A DNA stretch of 10,471 bases from Halomonas halophila (GTDB lineage Bacteria; Pseudomonadota; Gammaproteobacteria; Pseudomonadales; Halomonadaceae), in contig DJIP01000366.1 of the NCBI GenBank assembly GCA_002433675.1, positions 8,570-19,040 on the forward strand. The letters are read 5' to 3'. This document shows positions 1-7,826 of the stretch, in pieces; within the stretch, counting starts at the first letter, position 1, and the number at the start of each line of letters is the position of its first letter. The position numbers and the translations under genes were made by a program. Under the pieces are notes generated by a model. It saw only the letters and a list, made by a program, of their open reading frames with translations. It was not told the origin of the DNA and ran no database searches.

Positions 1-140
1 CCGGCCCGGTGAAGCCCGTGCAGCAATTCCAGCTTGTGCTCGGTGGACAGCACCCGCGCCTCGTTCTGCAGGCCATCACGAAGCCCCACTTCGGTCAGTT
101 CGATGCTGGCTGGCACTCGCTGGGGTGGCGATGACGTCAT
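1..140 (-). CDS. mvaB: Hydroxymethylglutaryl-CoA lyase, N-terminal fragment (runs off left edge)
   Basis: Only the first 46 codons lie in the window. The ATG is at 140 on the minus strand and the frame stays open to the edge. The translated start contains IELTEVGLRDGLQNE followed by a KLELLHGLHRAG-like helix. This is the N-terminal TIM-barrel strand of the HMG-CoA lyase family, in which the Arg-Asp of the RDGLQNE motif is catalytic. The family cleaves HMG-CoA to acetoacetate and acetyl-CoA, the last step of leucine breakdown, in the cytoplasm. The residue before Arg-Asp is Leu, where most members have Pro (GPRDGLQNE). A weak AGGGA lies 10 nt before the ATG. The related pyruvate-carboxyltransferase-like aldolases are a less likely alternative because RDGLQNE is characteristic of HMG-CoA lyase. 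The symbol follows the bacterial lyase; the rest of the gene cannot be seen. Confidence 0.8.
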   Translation of the reverse strand, partial: MTSSPPQRVPASIELTEVGLRDGLQNEARVLSTEHKLELLHGLHRA

Positions 141-441
141 GGCGAAGAAGTCCCTAAAAGTCGATATTTCTCCAATATATAAGCTATGCGCTCATGTTGG
201 ACATACGCCTTTTCGCTGAGATGTCGGAACGCTGGCGACGCCAGACCGCAGAGGTATTCCCCTTGACCAGTGATTTCCATAGAATTCACCGCCCCAAGCG
301 TGATCTACAGCAATTTCTGTTGTGGACTCGCGCATTATCGTGTTCTTCACACGTTTTATTATTCGCATGCCGCCTCCGACCCGGGGCGCTTGATGTAGAG
401 GCGTCGACGTTCGCCTTCCCACCCTGAAAAGGCCTGGTTTC
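141..441. other. Divergent intergenic region, HMG-CoA lyase / peptide transporter
   Basis: This 301-bp stretch has no credible gene; the short open frames in it have no recognisable product and no good ribosome site. It is more AT-rich than its neighbours and must hold both divergent promoters. On the minus strand an AT-rich stretch at 174-183 (TATATATT-like) could be the -10 of the lyase gene, but I find no matching -35. On the plus strand TATTAT at 357-362 is a possible -10 for the transporter. Just upstream of it lies a small dyad, CGTGT-TCTTC-ACACG (339-353), that could be an operator. The promoter assignments are guesses. Confidence 0.4.
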
Positions 442-2025
442 ATGCAATCCACTTCCCCCGACGGCTCGGCTGCCGACAAGGGCTTCTTTGGTCACCCGCG
501 CGCCCTTGGGCCACTGTTCTTCACCGAGATGTGGGAGCGCTTTTCGTTCTACGGCATTCGCCCCATGCTGGTGCTGTTTATCGCCGCCTCGCTGTTCGAC
601 GGCGGGCTCGGCTTCGACCCCAAGACCGCCGCCGCCATCGTCGGCATCTACGGCGGCGCCATCTATCTGGCCGCACTGCCTGGCGGCTGGCTTGCCGACA
701 ACTGGCTCGGCCAGCGCCGGGCGGTGTGGTACGGCTCCATCCTGATCGCCTTCGGTCATCTGTCCATCGCGCTGTCGGCCCTGCTCGGTGCCGTCGCCTT
801 CTTCGTCGGGCTGATCTTCATCGTGCTCGGTACCGGCCTCTTCAAGACCTGCATCTCGGTGATGGTCGGCAGCCTGTATGACGAAAGCGATGTACGCCGC
901 GACGGCGGCTTCGCCATCTTCTATATGGGCATCAACATCGGCAGCCTGTTCGCGCCGCTGTTCACCGGGCTATTGATGGACTCGATGGGCTGGCACTGGG
1001 GCTTCGCCATGGGCGGCCTTGGCATGCTGATCGCACTGCTGCTGTTTCGCCTGTGGGCGGTGCCCGCCATGCAGCGCGCCGACGCCGAGCGTGGCCGCGC
1101 CTCCACCTGGGACGCCCCGGCCCAGCGCCGTCGTCATGTCGGCCCCGCCGTGTCGCTGTGCCTGGTGCTGATCGCCGCTGTGGTGGCGCTGGTCGCCACC
1201 GGCGTGGTGACCATCGACGCCCGCGCGGTGGCCGAGGCCATGACCAGCGTGCTGATCGTTGCCTCGTTGGGCTTCTTTGCCTACCTGATGCTGTTCTCCG
1301 GACTCAGCGGTGACGAGCGTATTCGCGTGACCATCTGCTTTGTGCTGATCGTCGCCGCCGCCTTCTTCTGGGCCGCCTTCGAGCAGCAACCCACCTCCTA
1401 CAACCTGTTCGCGGCCAACTACACCGACCGCAACGTGATGGGCTGGGAAGTCCCCACCCTGTGGTTCCAGTCATTGAACCCGGTGTTCATCGTGCTGCTG
1501 GGCCCGCTGTTCGGCTGGCTGTGGCCGGCGCTCGGTCGTCGCCGACTGGAACCGGGCAGCCCGATGAAGTTCGTCCTCGGCCTGTTGCTCGCGGCCTGCG
1601 GCTTCGGCCTGATGGTGCTGGCGGCGCAACAGGTACTGACAGGCACAGGGCTGGTATCCCCCTGGTGGATCGTCGGCAGCATGCTGCTGTTGACCCTGGG
1701 CGAGCTGTGCCTGTCGCCGGTGGGGCTGTCCACCATGTCGGGGCTGTCGCCACGCCGCACCCAGGGCCAGTTGATGGGCCTGTGGTTCACCGGCGCCGCC
1801 CTCGGCAACCTGGTGGCTGGCTTGATCGGCGGTCACGTCAACGCCGAGGAGCTTCAGCAGTTGCCGGAACTGTTCGGGCGGTCGGCCATCGCTCTGGTGA
1901 TCTTCGCCGGGGTGCTGTTGTTGCTCGTGCCGGTGTTCAAGCGCATGCTGAAGCATCACCGTCTTATCGATCCGGCGGCCGCCCACCGCGCGGACGCCGA
2001 AGCCATTGTCAGAACAGGAGTCTGA
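442..2025 (+). CDS. Proton-dependent oligopeptide (POT/PTR2 family) transporter
   Basis: This 527-residue, very hydrophobic protein has about 14 predicted membrane helices, the usual design of bacterial POT peptide transporters, which import di- and tripeptides with protons across the inner membrane. Family signatures are in order. The helix-1 ExxERFxYYG motif reads E29-MW-E32-R33-F34-S-F36-Y37-G38, with Phe at the first Tyr. The helix-4 block around FKTCISVMVGSLY carries Lys135. The PTR2 signature is at GINIGSLFAP (163-172). The helix-7 FEQQ has Glu314, followed by NLFA. The helix-8 SLNPVFIVLLGP is at 344-355, and helix 10 has GELCLSPVGLS (420-430). Proton-coupling and substrate-binding acidic and basic residues are therefore kept. 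AAAAGG at 427-432 lies 9 nt before the ATG. The gene ends 2 bp before the aminopeptidase start, so the two are surely co-transcribed. Exact peptide preference cannot be read from sequence. Confidence 0.93.
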   Translation: MQSTSPDGSAADKGFFGHPRALGPLFFTEMWERFSFYGIRPMLVLFIAASLFDGGLGFDPKTAAAIVGIYGGAIYLAALPGGWLADNWLGQRRAVWYGSILIAFGHLSIALSALLGAVAFFVGLIFIVLGTGLFKTCISVMVGSLYDESDVRRDGGFAIFYMGINIGSLFAPLFTGLLMDSMGWHWGFAMGGLGMLIALLLFRLWAVPAMQRADAERGRASTWDAPAQRRRHVGPAVSLCLVLIAAVVALVATGVVTIDARAVAEAMTSVLIVASLGFFAYLMLFSGLSGDERIRVTICFVLIVAAAFFWAAFEQQPTSYNLFAANYTDRNVMGWEVPTLWFQSLNPVFIVLLGPLFGWLWPALGRRRLEPGSPMKFVLGLLLAACGFGLMVLAAQQVLTGTGLVSPWWIVGSMLLLTLGELCLSPVGLSTMSGLSPRRTQGQLMGLWFTGAALGNLVAGLIGGHVNAEELQQLPELFGRSAIALVIFAGVLLLLVPVFKRMLKHHRLIDPAAAHRADAEAIVRTGV

Positions 2026-2027
2026 GC

Positions 2028-3845
2028 ATGACCTCAGCCAGTGCCGATACCGCTCGCCAACGCTTGAGCGATCTGCGCGAGGCGATGCGCCGCCACGCCA
2101 TCGATGCCTGGTGGCTACCGTCCAGCGATCCGCACAACAGCGAATACCTGCCCGAGCACTGGGCCGGACGCGAGTGGCTGTCCGGCTTCGACGGTTCGGT
2201 GGGTACCCTGGTGGTGACCCAGGACGAGGCAGGCCTGTGGGTCGACAGCCGCTACTTCGTGCAGGCCGAGGCGCAACTCGCCGGCACCGGCATCAGCATG
2301 ATGAAGCTGACCCAGGGCCAGGCCAGCGCACCGATGCAGTGGCTGGCCGAGCGCCTCGAGGCCGGCGATACCCTGGGCTACGACGCCCAGGTGGTGTCCC
2401 TGGCCCACGGCCGCCAGTTCGAGGACATCCTGGGTGAACGGGGCGTCGTCCTGCGCGGCGACAGCGACCTGCTCGACGAGATCTGGCACGATCGCCCGAG
2501 CTTGCCGAGCGGGGCCATCGAACCCCACGCCAGCCGCTATCTGGACGAGACCCGCCGCCAGCGCCTGGACCGGGTCCGCGCGGCCATGGCCGAGCACCAC
2601 GCCGACTGGCATCTGGTGTCGACGCTGGACGACATCGCCTGGCTGACCACCCTGCGCGGTGCCGACGTGGGCTACAATCCGGTGTTCCTGTCCCACCTGC
2701 TGATCGGTCGCGCCACCGCTACCCTGTTCGTGGCACCGGGCAAGCTCGCTCCCGAGCTGGTTGAAGCACTAAAGTCCGATGGCATCGAGGTGGCCGACTA
2801 CGCCGACTGGGCGGCACGGCTGTCCGCCCTGCCGCGGGACGAACGGGTGCTGATCGATCCGGCCCGGCTGACGCTGGGGACCCGCCAGGCCCTGCCGGAC
2901 GAGATGACCGTGGTCGAAGCCTTCCAGCCCAGCACCCTGGCCAAGGGCATCAAGACAGCCCACGAGCTCGGCTTCGTGCGTCAGGCCATGGAAGCCGACG
3001 GCGCGGCCCTGTGTCGCTTCTTCGCCTGGCTGGAGGCCGCCTTCGCCGCCGGCGAACGGGTCACCGAGCTGGACGTCGAGGCCCGCCTGTACGAGGAACG
3101 CGCCAAGGACGAGGACTTCGTCTGCGAAAGCTTCAATACCATCGCCGCCTTCAACGCCAACGGTGCCCTGCCCCACTACCGCGCGACCCAGGGGGCCCAT
3201 TCGGTGATCGAAGGCGACGGCCTGTTGCTGATCGACTCCGGCGGCCAGTACCGGGGCGGCACCACCGATATCACCCGCATGGTCCCGGTCGGCACGGTCA
3301 GTGAGGCACAGCGCGAAGACTGCACCCTGGTGCTCAAGGGCATGATTGCACTGTCGCGGGCACGCTTCCCCGAGGGCATCGCCGCCTCGCGGCTGGACGC
3401 CCTGGCGCGGGCACCGCTGTGGGCCACCGGGCGCGACTACGGTCACGGCACCGGCCACGGCGTGGGCTACTTCCTCAACGTCCACGAGGGTCCCCAGGTG
3501 ATCAGCTCGGGCGCCTCCGTTGCCGAACACACCGCCATGCGCGAAGGCATGATCACCTCCAACGAGCCTGGGGTGTACCGCCCCGGCCAGTGGGGGGTGC
3601 GCATCGAGAACCTGGTGGCCAACCGCGCCGCGGCGCCCAGCGAGTTCGGTGACTTCCTCGAGTTCGAGAGCCTGACCCTGTGTCCCATCGACACCCGCTG
3701 CCTGAACCTGTTCGCCCTGGATCAGGCCGAGATCGACTGGCTCAATGCCTACCACGACGAGGTCCGGCGCCGGCTGGCACCGAGGCTCGACGGTCAGGCG
3801 CTGGCCTGGCTCGAAGCGCGTACCGAAGCGCTGACGCTTGCCTGA
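2028..3845 (+). CDS. Xaa-Pro aminopeptidase (aminopeptidase P, M24B, long form)
   Basis: This 605-residue cytosolic metallopeptidase is predicted to remove the N-terminal residue from peptides with proline in second position. It has the three-domain long form typical of eukaryotic XPNPEP1 (about 620 residues), not the roughly 440-residue E. coli PepP form. Two creatinase-like N-terminal domains (about 10-150 and 165-315) precede the pita-bread catalytic domain (about 325-540) and a short C-terminal M24 extension. All five metal ligands are present: Asp403 (LIDSGG), Asp414 (TTDITR), His477 (GHGTGHGVG), Glu513 (SNEPGVY) and Glu527 (RIENLV). The proton-shuttle histidines His383 (LPHYRA), His473 and His486 (NVHEGP) are also present. 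Dinuclear Mn is expected from the family. The start chosen is the ATG at 2028, with AGGAG 7 nt upstream (2016-2020); the frame is open further upstream only as a shadow of the transporter gene. It is the second gene of the transporter operon and ends at a strong palindrome. Confidence 0.93.
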   Translation: MTSASADTARQRLSDLREAMRRHAIDAWWLPSSDPHNSEYLPEHWAGREWLSGFDGSVGTLVVTQDEAGLWVDSRYFVQAEAQLAGTGISMMKLTQGQASAPMQWLAERLEAGDTLGYDAQVVSLAHGRQFEDILGERGVVLRGDSDLLDEIWHDRPSLPSGAIEPHASRYLDETRRQRLDRVRAAMAEHHADWHLVSTLDDIAWLTTLRGADVGYNPVFLSHLLIGRATATLFVAPGKLAPELVEALKSDGIEVADYADWAARLSALPRDERVLIDPARLTLGTRQALPDEMTVVEAFQPSTLAKGIKTAHELGFVRQAMEADGAALCRFFAWLEAAFAAGERVTELDVEARLYEERAKDEDFVCESFNTIAAFNANGALPHYRATQGAHSVIEGDGLLLIDSGGQYRGGTTDITRMVPVGTVSEAQREDCTLVLKGMIALSRARFPEGIAASRLDALARAPLWATGRDYGHGTGHGVGYFLNVHEGPQVISSGASVAEHTAMREGMITSNEPGVYRPGQWGVRIENLVANRAAAPSEFGDFLEFESLTLCPIDTRCLNLFALDQAEIDWLNAYHDEVRRRLAPRLDGQALAWLEARTEALTLA

Positions 3846-3867
3846 TCACGGGCCGGCTGGTCGGCCG

Positions 3868-3911
3868 CAGACGCAAAGGGGCCCCGCCATGGCGGGGCCC
3901 CTTTGCGTCTG
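3868..3911. terminator. Bidirectional terminator palindrome between convergent genes
   Basis: This is a perfect 22-bp inverted repeat with no spacer: the left arm (3868-3889) reads C-AGACGCAAAGGGGCC-CCGCCA and is followed at once by its exact complement (3890-3911). As RNA it would form a roughly 20-bp GC-rich stem with a 4-nt CATG loop. The AAAGGGG/CCCCTTT step gives a short U run on either strand, although there is no long U tract after the stem. It starts 23 bp after the peptidase stop and ends 21 bp from the outer-membrane-protein stop, as expected for a shared terminator of convergent genes. An outer repeat CCTGATCA (3841-3848) / TGATCAGG (3910-3917) flanks it and overlaps the peptidase stop codon. 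Confidence 0.82.
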
Positions 3912-3931
3912 ATCAGGAGACGACATCCGCG

Positions 3932-4900
3932 TTACATGAACGGGCTCTTGACCACCGGGATGAACATCACACGGAAGTTCCAGTCCGCATCCCACTCGTC
4001 ACCGCGGATCACGCTGTGCTGGATCTCGGCGGCCAGGCGCACCGGGGTGCTGCCCATGCGGACCACGTTGGAGTAGCCCAGGCCGACCGGGAAGTTGACC
4101 TTCTCGCCGCTGTCGGCTTCCCAGTTGATGCGCACATTGGGTGTCATGCCCACCAGCTCGGTGCCGCTGAGCCGGTAGTTGAGAAAGTACTGCAGATCAG
4201 TCTGGCTGGTGTGCTCGCGGTCATCTTCTCCGGCGTAGGACCACCAGTGCTGGGCCAGCAGGCCCATGTTCCAGCCGCCGGGGTTGGGCGCCAGGCGCGC
4301 AATCAAGGCCGCCGGACCGGCCTGGAACTTGCCCTGGCCAAGTACATCATGTTCCGCGGTGGGGAAGATCTGGGTCATCCCCAGCCCCCAGATGACGCCA
4401 TCCTTGCGCGCGGGACCCATCAAGGTCACCAGAGCGGTGTCACCCAGACCCTCGGTACGTCCGCGATGAGGGGCGTTGCGGCTCCACTCGTCGGGATCGA
4501 TCTCCAGCGGACTGCCACCCCGGGCCAGGGTGCCGAAGCTCTCGTCCATCGGACTCGAGTTGTACTGGAACACCGGGCGCACCACCAGGTTCCAGTTGTC
4601 GTCGGCCATCTCGAAGGGAAACGACATGACCGGCTGAAACTTGAAGGAATTGGACCAGCGACCGTCGAAGTCATCGCCGTCAAGGTGGGTGTAGTCGTTC
4701 TGCATCCACAGCATCCAGGCCGACCCCACCGGGTTGGTGGTTTCCTTGGCGATGGCAGCAAGGTCCTCGCTGCTGGCGGCGGGCTCGCTGTTGGCCGGCA
4801 CGGTACGTGGCGCGGACCGCTCCTGGGCAAGCGAGAGACTCGAGACAAAAACGAACGACATGGCCACCAGGCCAAGCCGACGAGAGCGTGAAAGGTTCAT
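3932..4900 (-). CDS. Predicted outer-membrane beta-barrel protein ('transporter'/'neuromedin U' family)
   Basis: This is a 322-residue exported protein of unknown function. Residues 1-25 form a signal peptide: basic MNLSRSRR, then a hydrophobic core, then cleavage near SLA-Q at 25/26. The mature part alternates polar and hydrophobic residues and is rich in Trp, Tyr and Gly in short strands, such as WNLVVRPVFQY (103-113), GLGDTALVTLMGP (151-163), WGLGMTQIFPTA (171-182) and DWNFRVMFIPVV (306-317). This matches beta-barrel proteins loosely related to the MetA phenol-pathway group, often labelled 'transporter' or, misleadingly, 'neuromedin U'. The KETTNPVG segment (52-59) is typical of that group. 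The C-terminus ends SPFM, so the terminal aromatic is the penultimate residue. GAGG lies 9 nt before the ATG. It follows ntrC on the same strand after 169 bp with no clear terminator between, so read-through is possible; I found no convincing promoter of its own. The substrate is unknown. Confidence 0.72.
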   Translation of the reverse strand: MNLSRSRRLGLVAMSFVFVSSLSLAQERSAPRTVPANSEPAASSEDLAAIAKETTNPVGSAWMLWMQNDYTHLDGDDFDGRWSNSFKFQPVMSFPFEMADDNWNLVVRPVFQYNSSPMDESFGTLARGGSPLEIDPDEWSRNAPHRGRTEGLGDTALVTLMGPARKDGVIWGLGMTQIFPTAEHDVLGQGKFQAGPAALIARLAPNPGGWNMGLLAQHWWSYAGEDDREHTSQTDLQYFLNYRLSGTELVGMTPNVRINWEADSGEKVNFPVGLGYSNVVRMGSTPVRLAAEIQHSVIRGDEWDADWNFRVMFIPVVKSPFM

Positions 4901-5069
4901 GGGGGTAGGCCTCAGAATCGTGACGCTACCCCCGACGCCGAGAGTAGCGGTGCAACGTCGCCACCACTCTAGGCCACCGATAACAGGCTGATGATATGCC
5001 CCTTGGGGTAGACCGGTCCGGGCAGGCTGGTTAAACCGTCGCCCCCCGGTCTTGCCGCCCCGTGTCCGC

Positions 5070-6477
<1,408 letters not shown>

Positions 6478-6485
<8 letters not shown>

Positions 6486-7527
6486 GACTCATCTCCAGGG
6501 GAATCAACAGACGGAATTCGGTACGTCCGGGCTCGGACTCGCATTCGATCAGCCCTTCGTGCTGGTGCAGCACCGACTGGGCGATCGACAGCCCCAGGCC
6601 ACTGCCCTCGGCTCGACCGGACACCATCGGATAGAACAGGGTCTCGCGTAGCGTCTCGGGGACACCCGGGCCGTTGTCGATCACGCTGACGTCGCAGACC
6701 AGACGATGGCGCTGGGCCCCCAGGGTGAACTGGCGGCGTGCGCGGGTCCGGAGGGTCATCACCGGATTCGGTGTCTCGGACTCGACCAGCGCCTGGACGG
6801 CGTTGCGGGCCACATTGAGCACCGCCTGAATCAACTGGGCCTCGTCGCCGGTCAGCTCCGGCAGGCTGGGATCATAGTCGCGCTCGATGCTGACTTTCGG
6901 CTGCTCGACCAATAGCAGCGCGCGCACACGTTCCAGTACCCGGTGGATGTTCAGTGGCTCTCGTCGACTCACCCGGTTCGGCCCGAGCATGGAATCGACC
7001 AGGTCCCGGAGTCGATCCACCTCTTCGATGATGATCCGGGTGTACTCCTTGAGCGCCGGCGTCTGCTCCAGGTCACGCTCGAGCAGTTGCGCCGCACCAC
7101 GAATGCCCCCCAGGGGGTTCTTGACCTCGTGGGCCAATCCCCGCGCCAGCACCTTCATGGTTTCCTGGCGCGACTGCAGCGCTTCTTCGCGGGAAATTCG
7201 CAACAGCCGATCCCGCGGCTCCATCTCCAGCAGCAGCTCGTCGGGCGACAGCGGCGTCACGGTGTAGTCCACCGTCAGCGGCTCTCCGCCGGCGAGGACC
7301 AGCCGCGCCTCCCGCTGGGTATAGGGATGCTGTCCATCCCGGGCACGTATCAGCACCTCGGCGATATCATCCTCGCCGCTGAGCCAGTCGGTCAGCGCCA
7401 CGCCGGCAACCCGACTGGCGCTGACCGCCAGCAGGGTCTCGGCCGCCGGGTTCATCCAGGTCGGTCGCAGCTCGCCGTCGAGCAGCATGACCGCAGTTGT
7501 GAGGTGTTCGATGATGCCAGGCGTCAT
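6478..7527 (-). CDS. ntrB: Nitrogen regulation sensor histidine kinase NtrB
   Basis: This 349-residue soluble kinase/phosphatase (the same length as E. coli GlnL) has no membrane segment, as expected for a cytoplasmic sensor controlled by PII. An N-terminal PAS-like domain (about 5-110) precedes the dimerisation/phospho-acceptor helix with His133 in LAHEVKNPLGG. The ATPase domain follows, with the N box NVARNAVQA (Asn242), G1 DNGPGVP (284-290) and G2 GSGLGLS (308-314). The open frame extends to 7755, but I chose the ATG at 7527. It has AGGA 7 nt upstream, gives the family length, and lies about 110 nt downstream of a sigma-54 promoter; the upstream extension (Cys/His/Arg-rich) does not resemble NtrB and spans that promoter. 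In known systems NtrB phosphorylates NtrC at low nitrogen and dephosphorylates it when PII is unmodified. Confidence 0.96.
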
Positions 7528-7646
7528 GGGTCCATCCTGATGGGGCGAAGCGCCCGCTCGATAGAGGCCGCCACGATGCCAAGCCGGCATTCCATGATGG
7601 CAGTAAAGGTCTCGGCCTCGAGCAGGCGTCAGACAACAACATTCAA

Positions 7647-7662
7647 AGCAAGAAGCGGGCCA
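7647..7662 (-). promoter_or_regulatory. Sigma-54 promoter for ntrBC
   Basis: The minus strand reads TGGCCCG-CTTC-TTGCT, with GG at 7661-7660 and GC at 7649-7648 separated by exactly 10 bp. It differs from the consensus TGGCACG-N4-TTGCW at one conserved base. Transcription would begin near 7636, leaving a leader of about 110 nt before the ntrB ATG. NtrC dyads centred about 120 and 133 bp upstream are at normal enhancer distance. This is a prediction from sequence only. Confidence 0.75.
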
Positions 7663-7748
7663 GCCTTGGTGCCTGTGGCACACTCCCGCCGCGCAAGCGC
7701 CAGCACGGTGCTCGTGTTGAGGAAGCGGGTCACCGCCGGCGCACTTGC

Positions 7749-7763
7749 GCACCATTTTAGTGC
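7749..7763. promoter_or_regulatory. NtrC-binding dyad, ntrB-proximal
   Basis: GCACCATTTTAGTGC matches the NtrC consensus GCAC-N7-GTGC, with extended half-sites GCACCA and TAGTGC. It is centred about 120 bp upstream of the predicted ntrBC sigma-54 start and shares two bases with the next dyad, so the centres are only 13 bp apart. Confidence 0.68.
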
Positions 7764-7777
7764 ACCAACCTGGTGCA
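7761..7777. promoter_or_regulatory. Strong NtrC-binding dyad upstream of ntrBC
   Basis: TGCACCA-ACC-TGGTGCA is a perfect 7-bp inverted repeat around a 3-bp centre and the best NtrC site in the window. It lies about 133 bp upstream of the predicted ntrB start point and 50 bp past the DUF4124 stop. No other operon lies to either side that it could serve better, so autoregulation of ntrBC is the likely role. Confidence 0.85.
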
Positions 7778-7826
7778 GGGCAGTCTCGTCTGGATCATTG
7801 TCCGCACAAGGCCCGGAGAGCGCGGA

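Noticed and set aside
192..759. Short minus-strand frames crossing the intergenic region into the transporter
   Set aside because: They overlap the start and first helices of the transporter, have no family resemblance and no ribosome site.
1461..2027. N-terminal extension of the aminopeptidase into the transporter gene
   Set aside because: It is an Arg/Pro/Gly-rich out-of-frame reading of the transporter; the ATG at 2028 has AGGAG at ideal distance and yields the family length.
2769..3755. A 328-residue minus-strand frame opposite the aminopeptidase
   Set aside because: It is an antisense shadow; all active-site residues are accounted for on the plus strand.
3680..4891. A 403-residue plus-strand frame opposite the outer-membrane protein gene
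   Set aside because: It begins within the peptidase, crosses the palindromic terminator and has no recognisable domain. The minus-strand frame has a signal peptide and family motifs.
7702..7712. AGCAC-G-GTGCT dyad as a third NtrC site
   Set aside because: The GCAC and GTGC half-sites are 1 bp apart and not 7 bp, so it does not fit NtrC geometry.
7739..7750. GCGCACTTGCGC dyad next to the NtrC sites
   Set aside because: It is a perfect short dyad, but short GC-rich palindromes are frequent in such DNA and it does not match NtrC spacing.
7528..7755. N-terminal extension of ntrB by 76 codons
   Set aside because: It does not resemble NtrB, gives a protein longer than the family, and would start upstream of the sigma-54 promoter. 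The ATG at 7527 has a good ribosome site.
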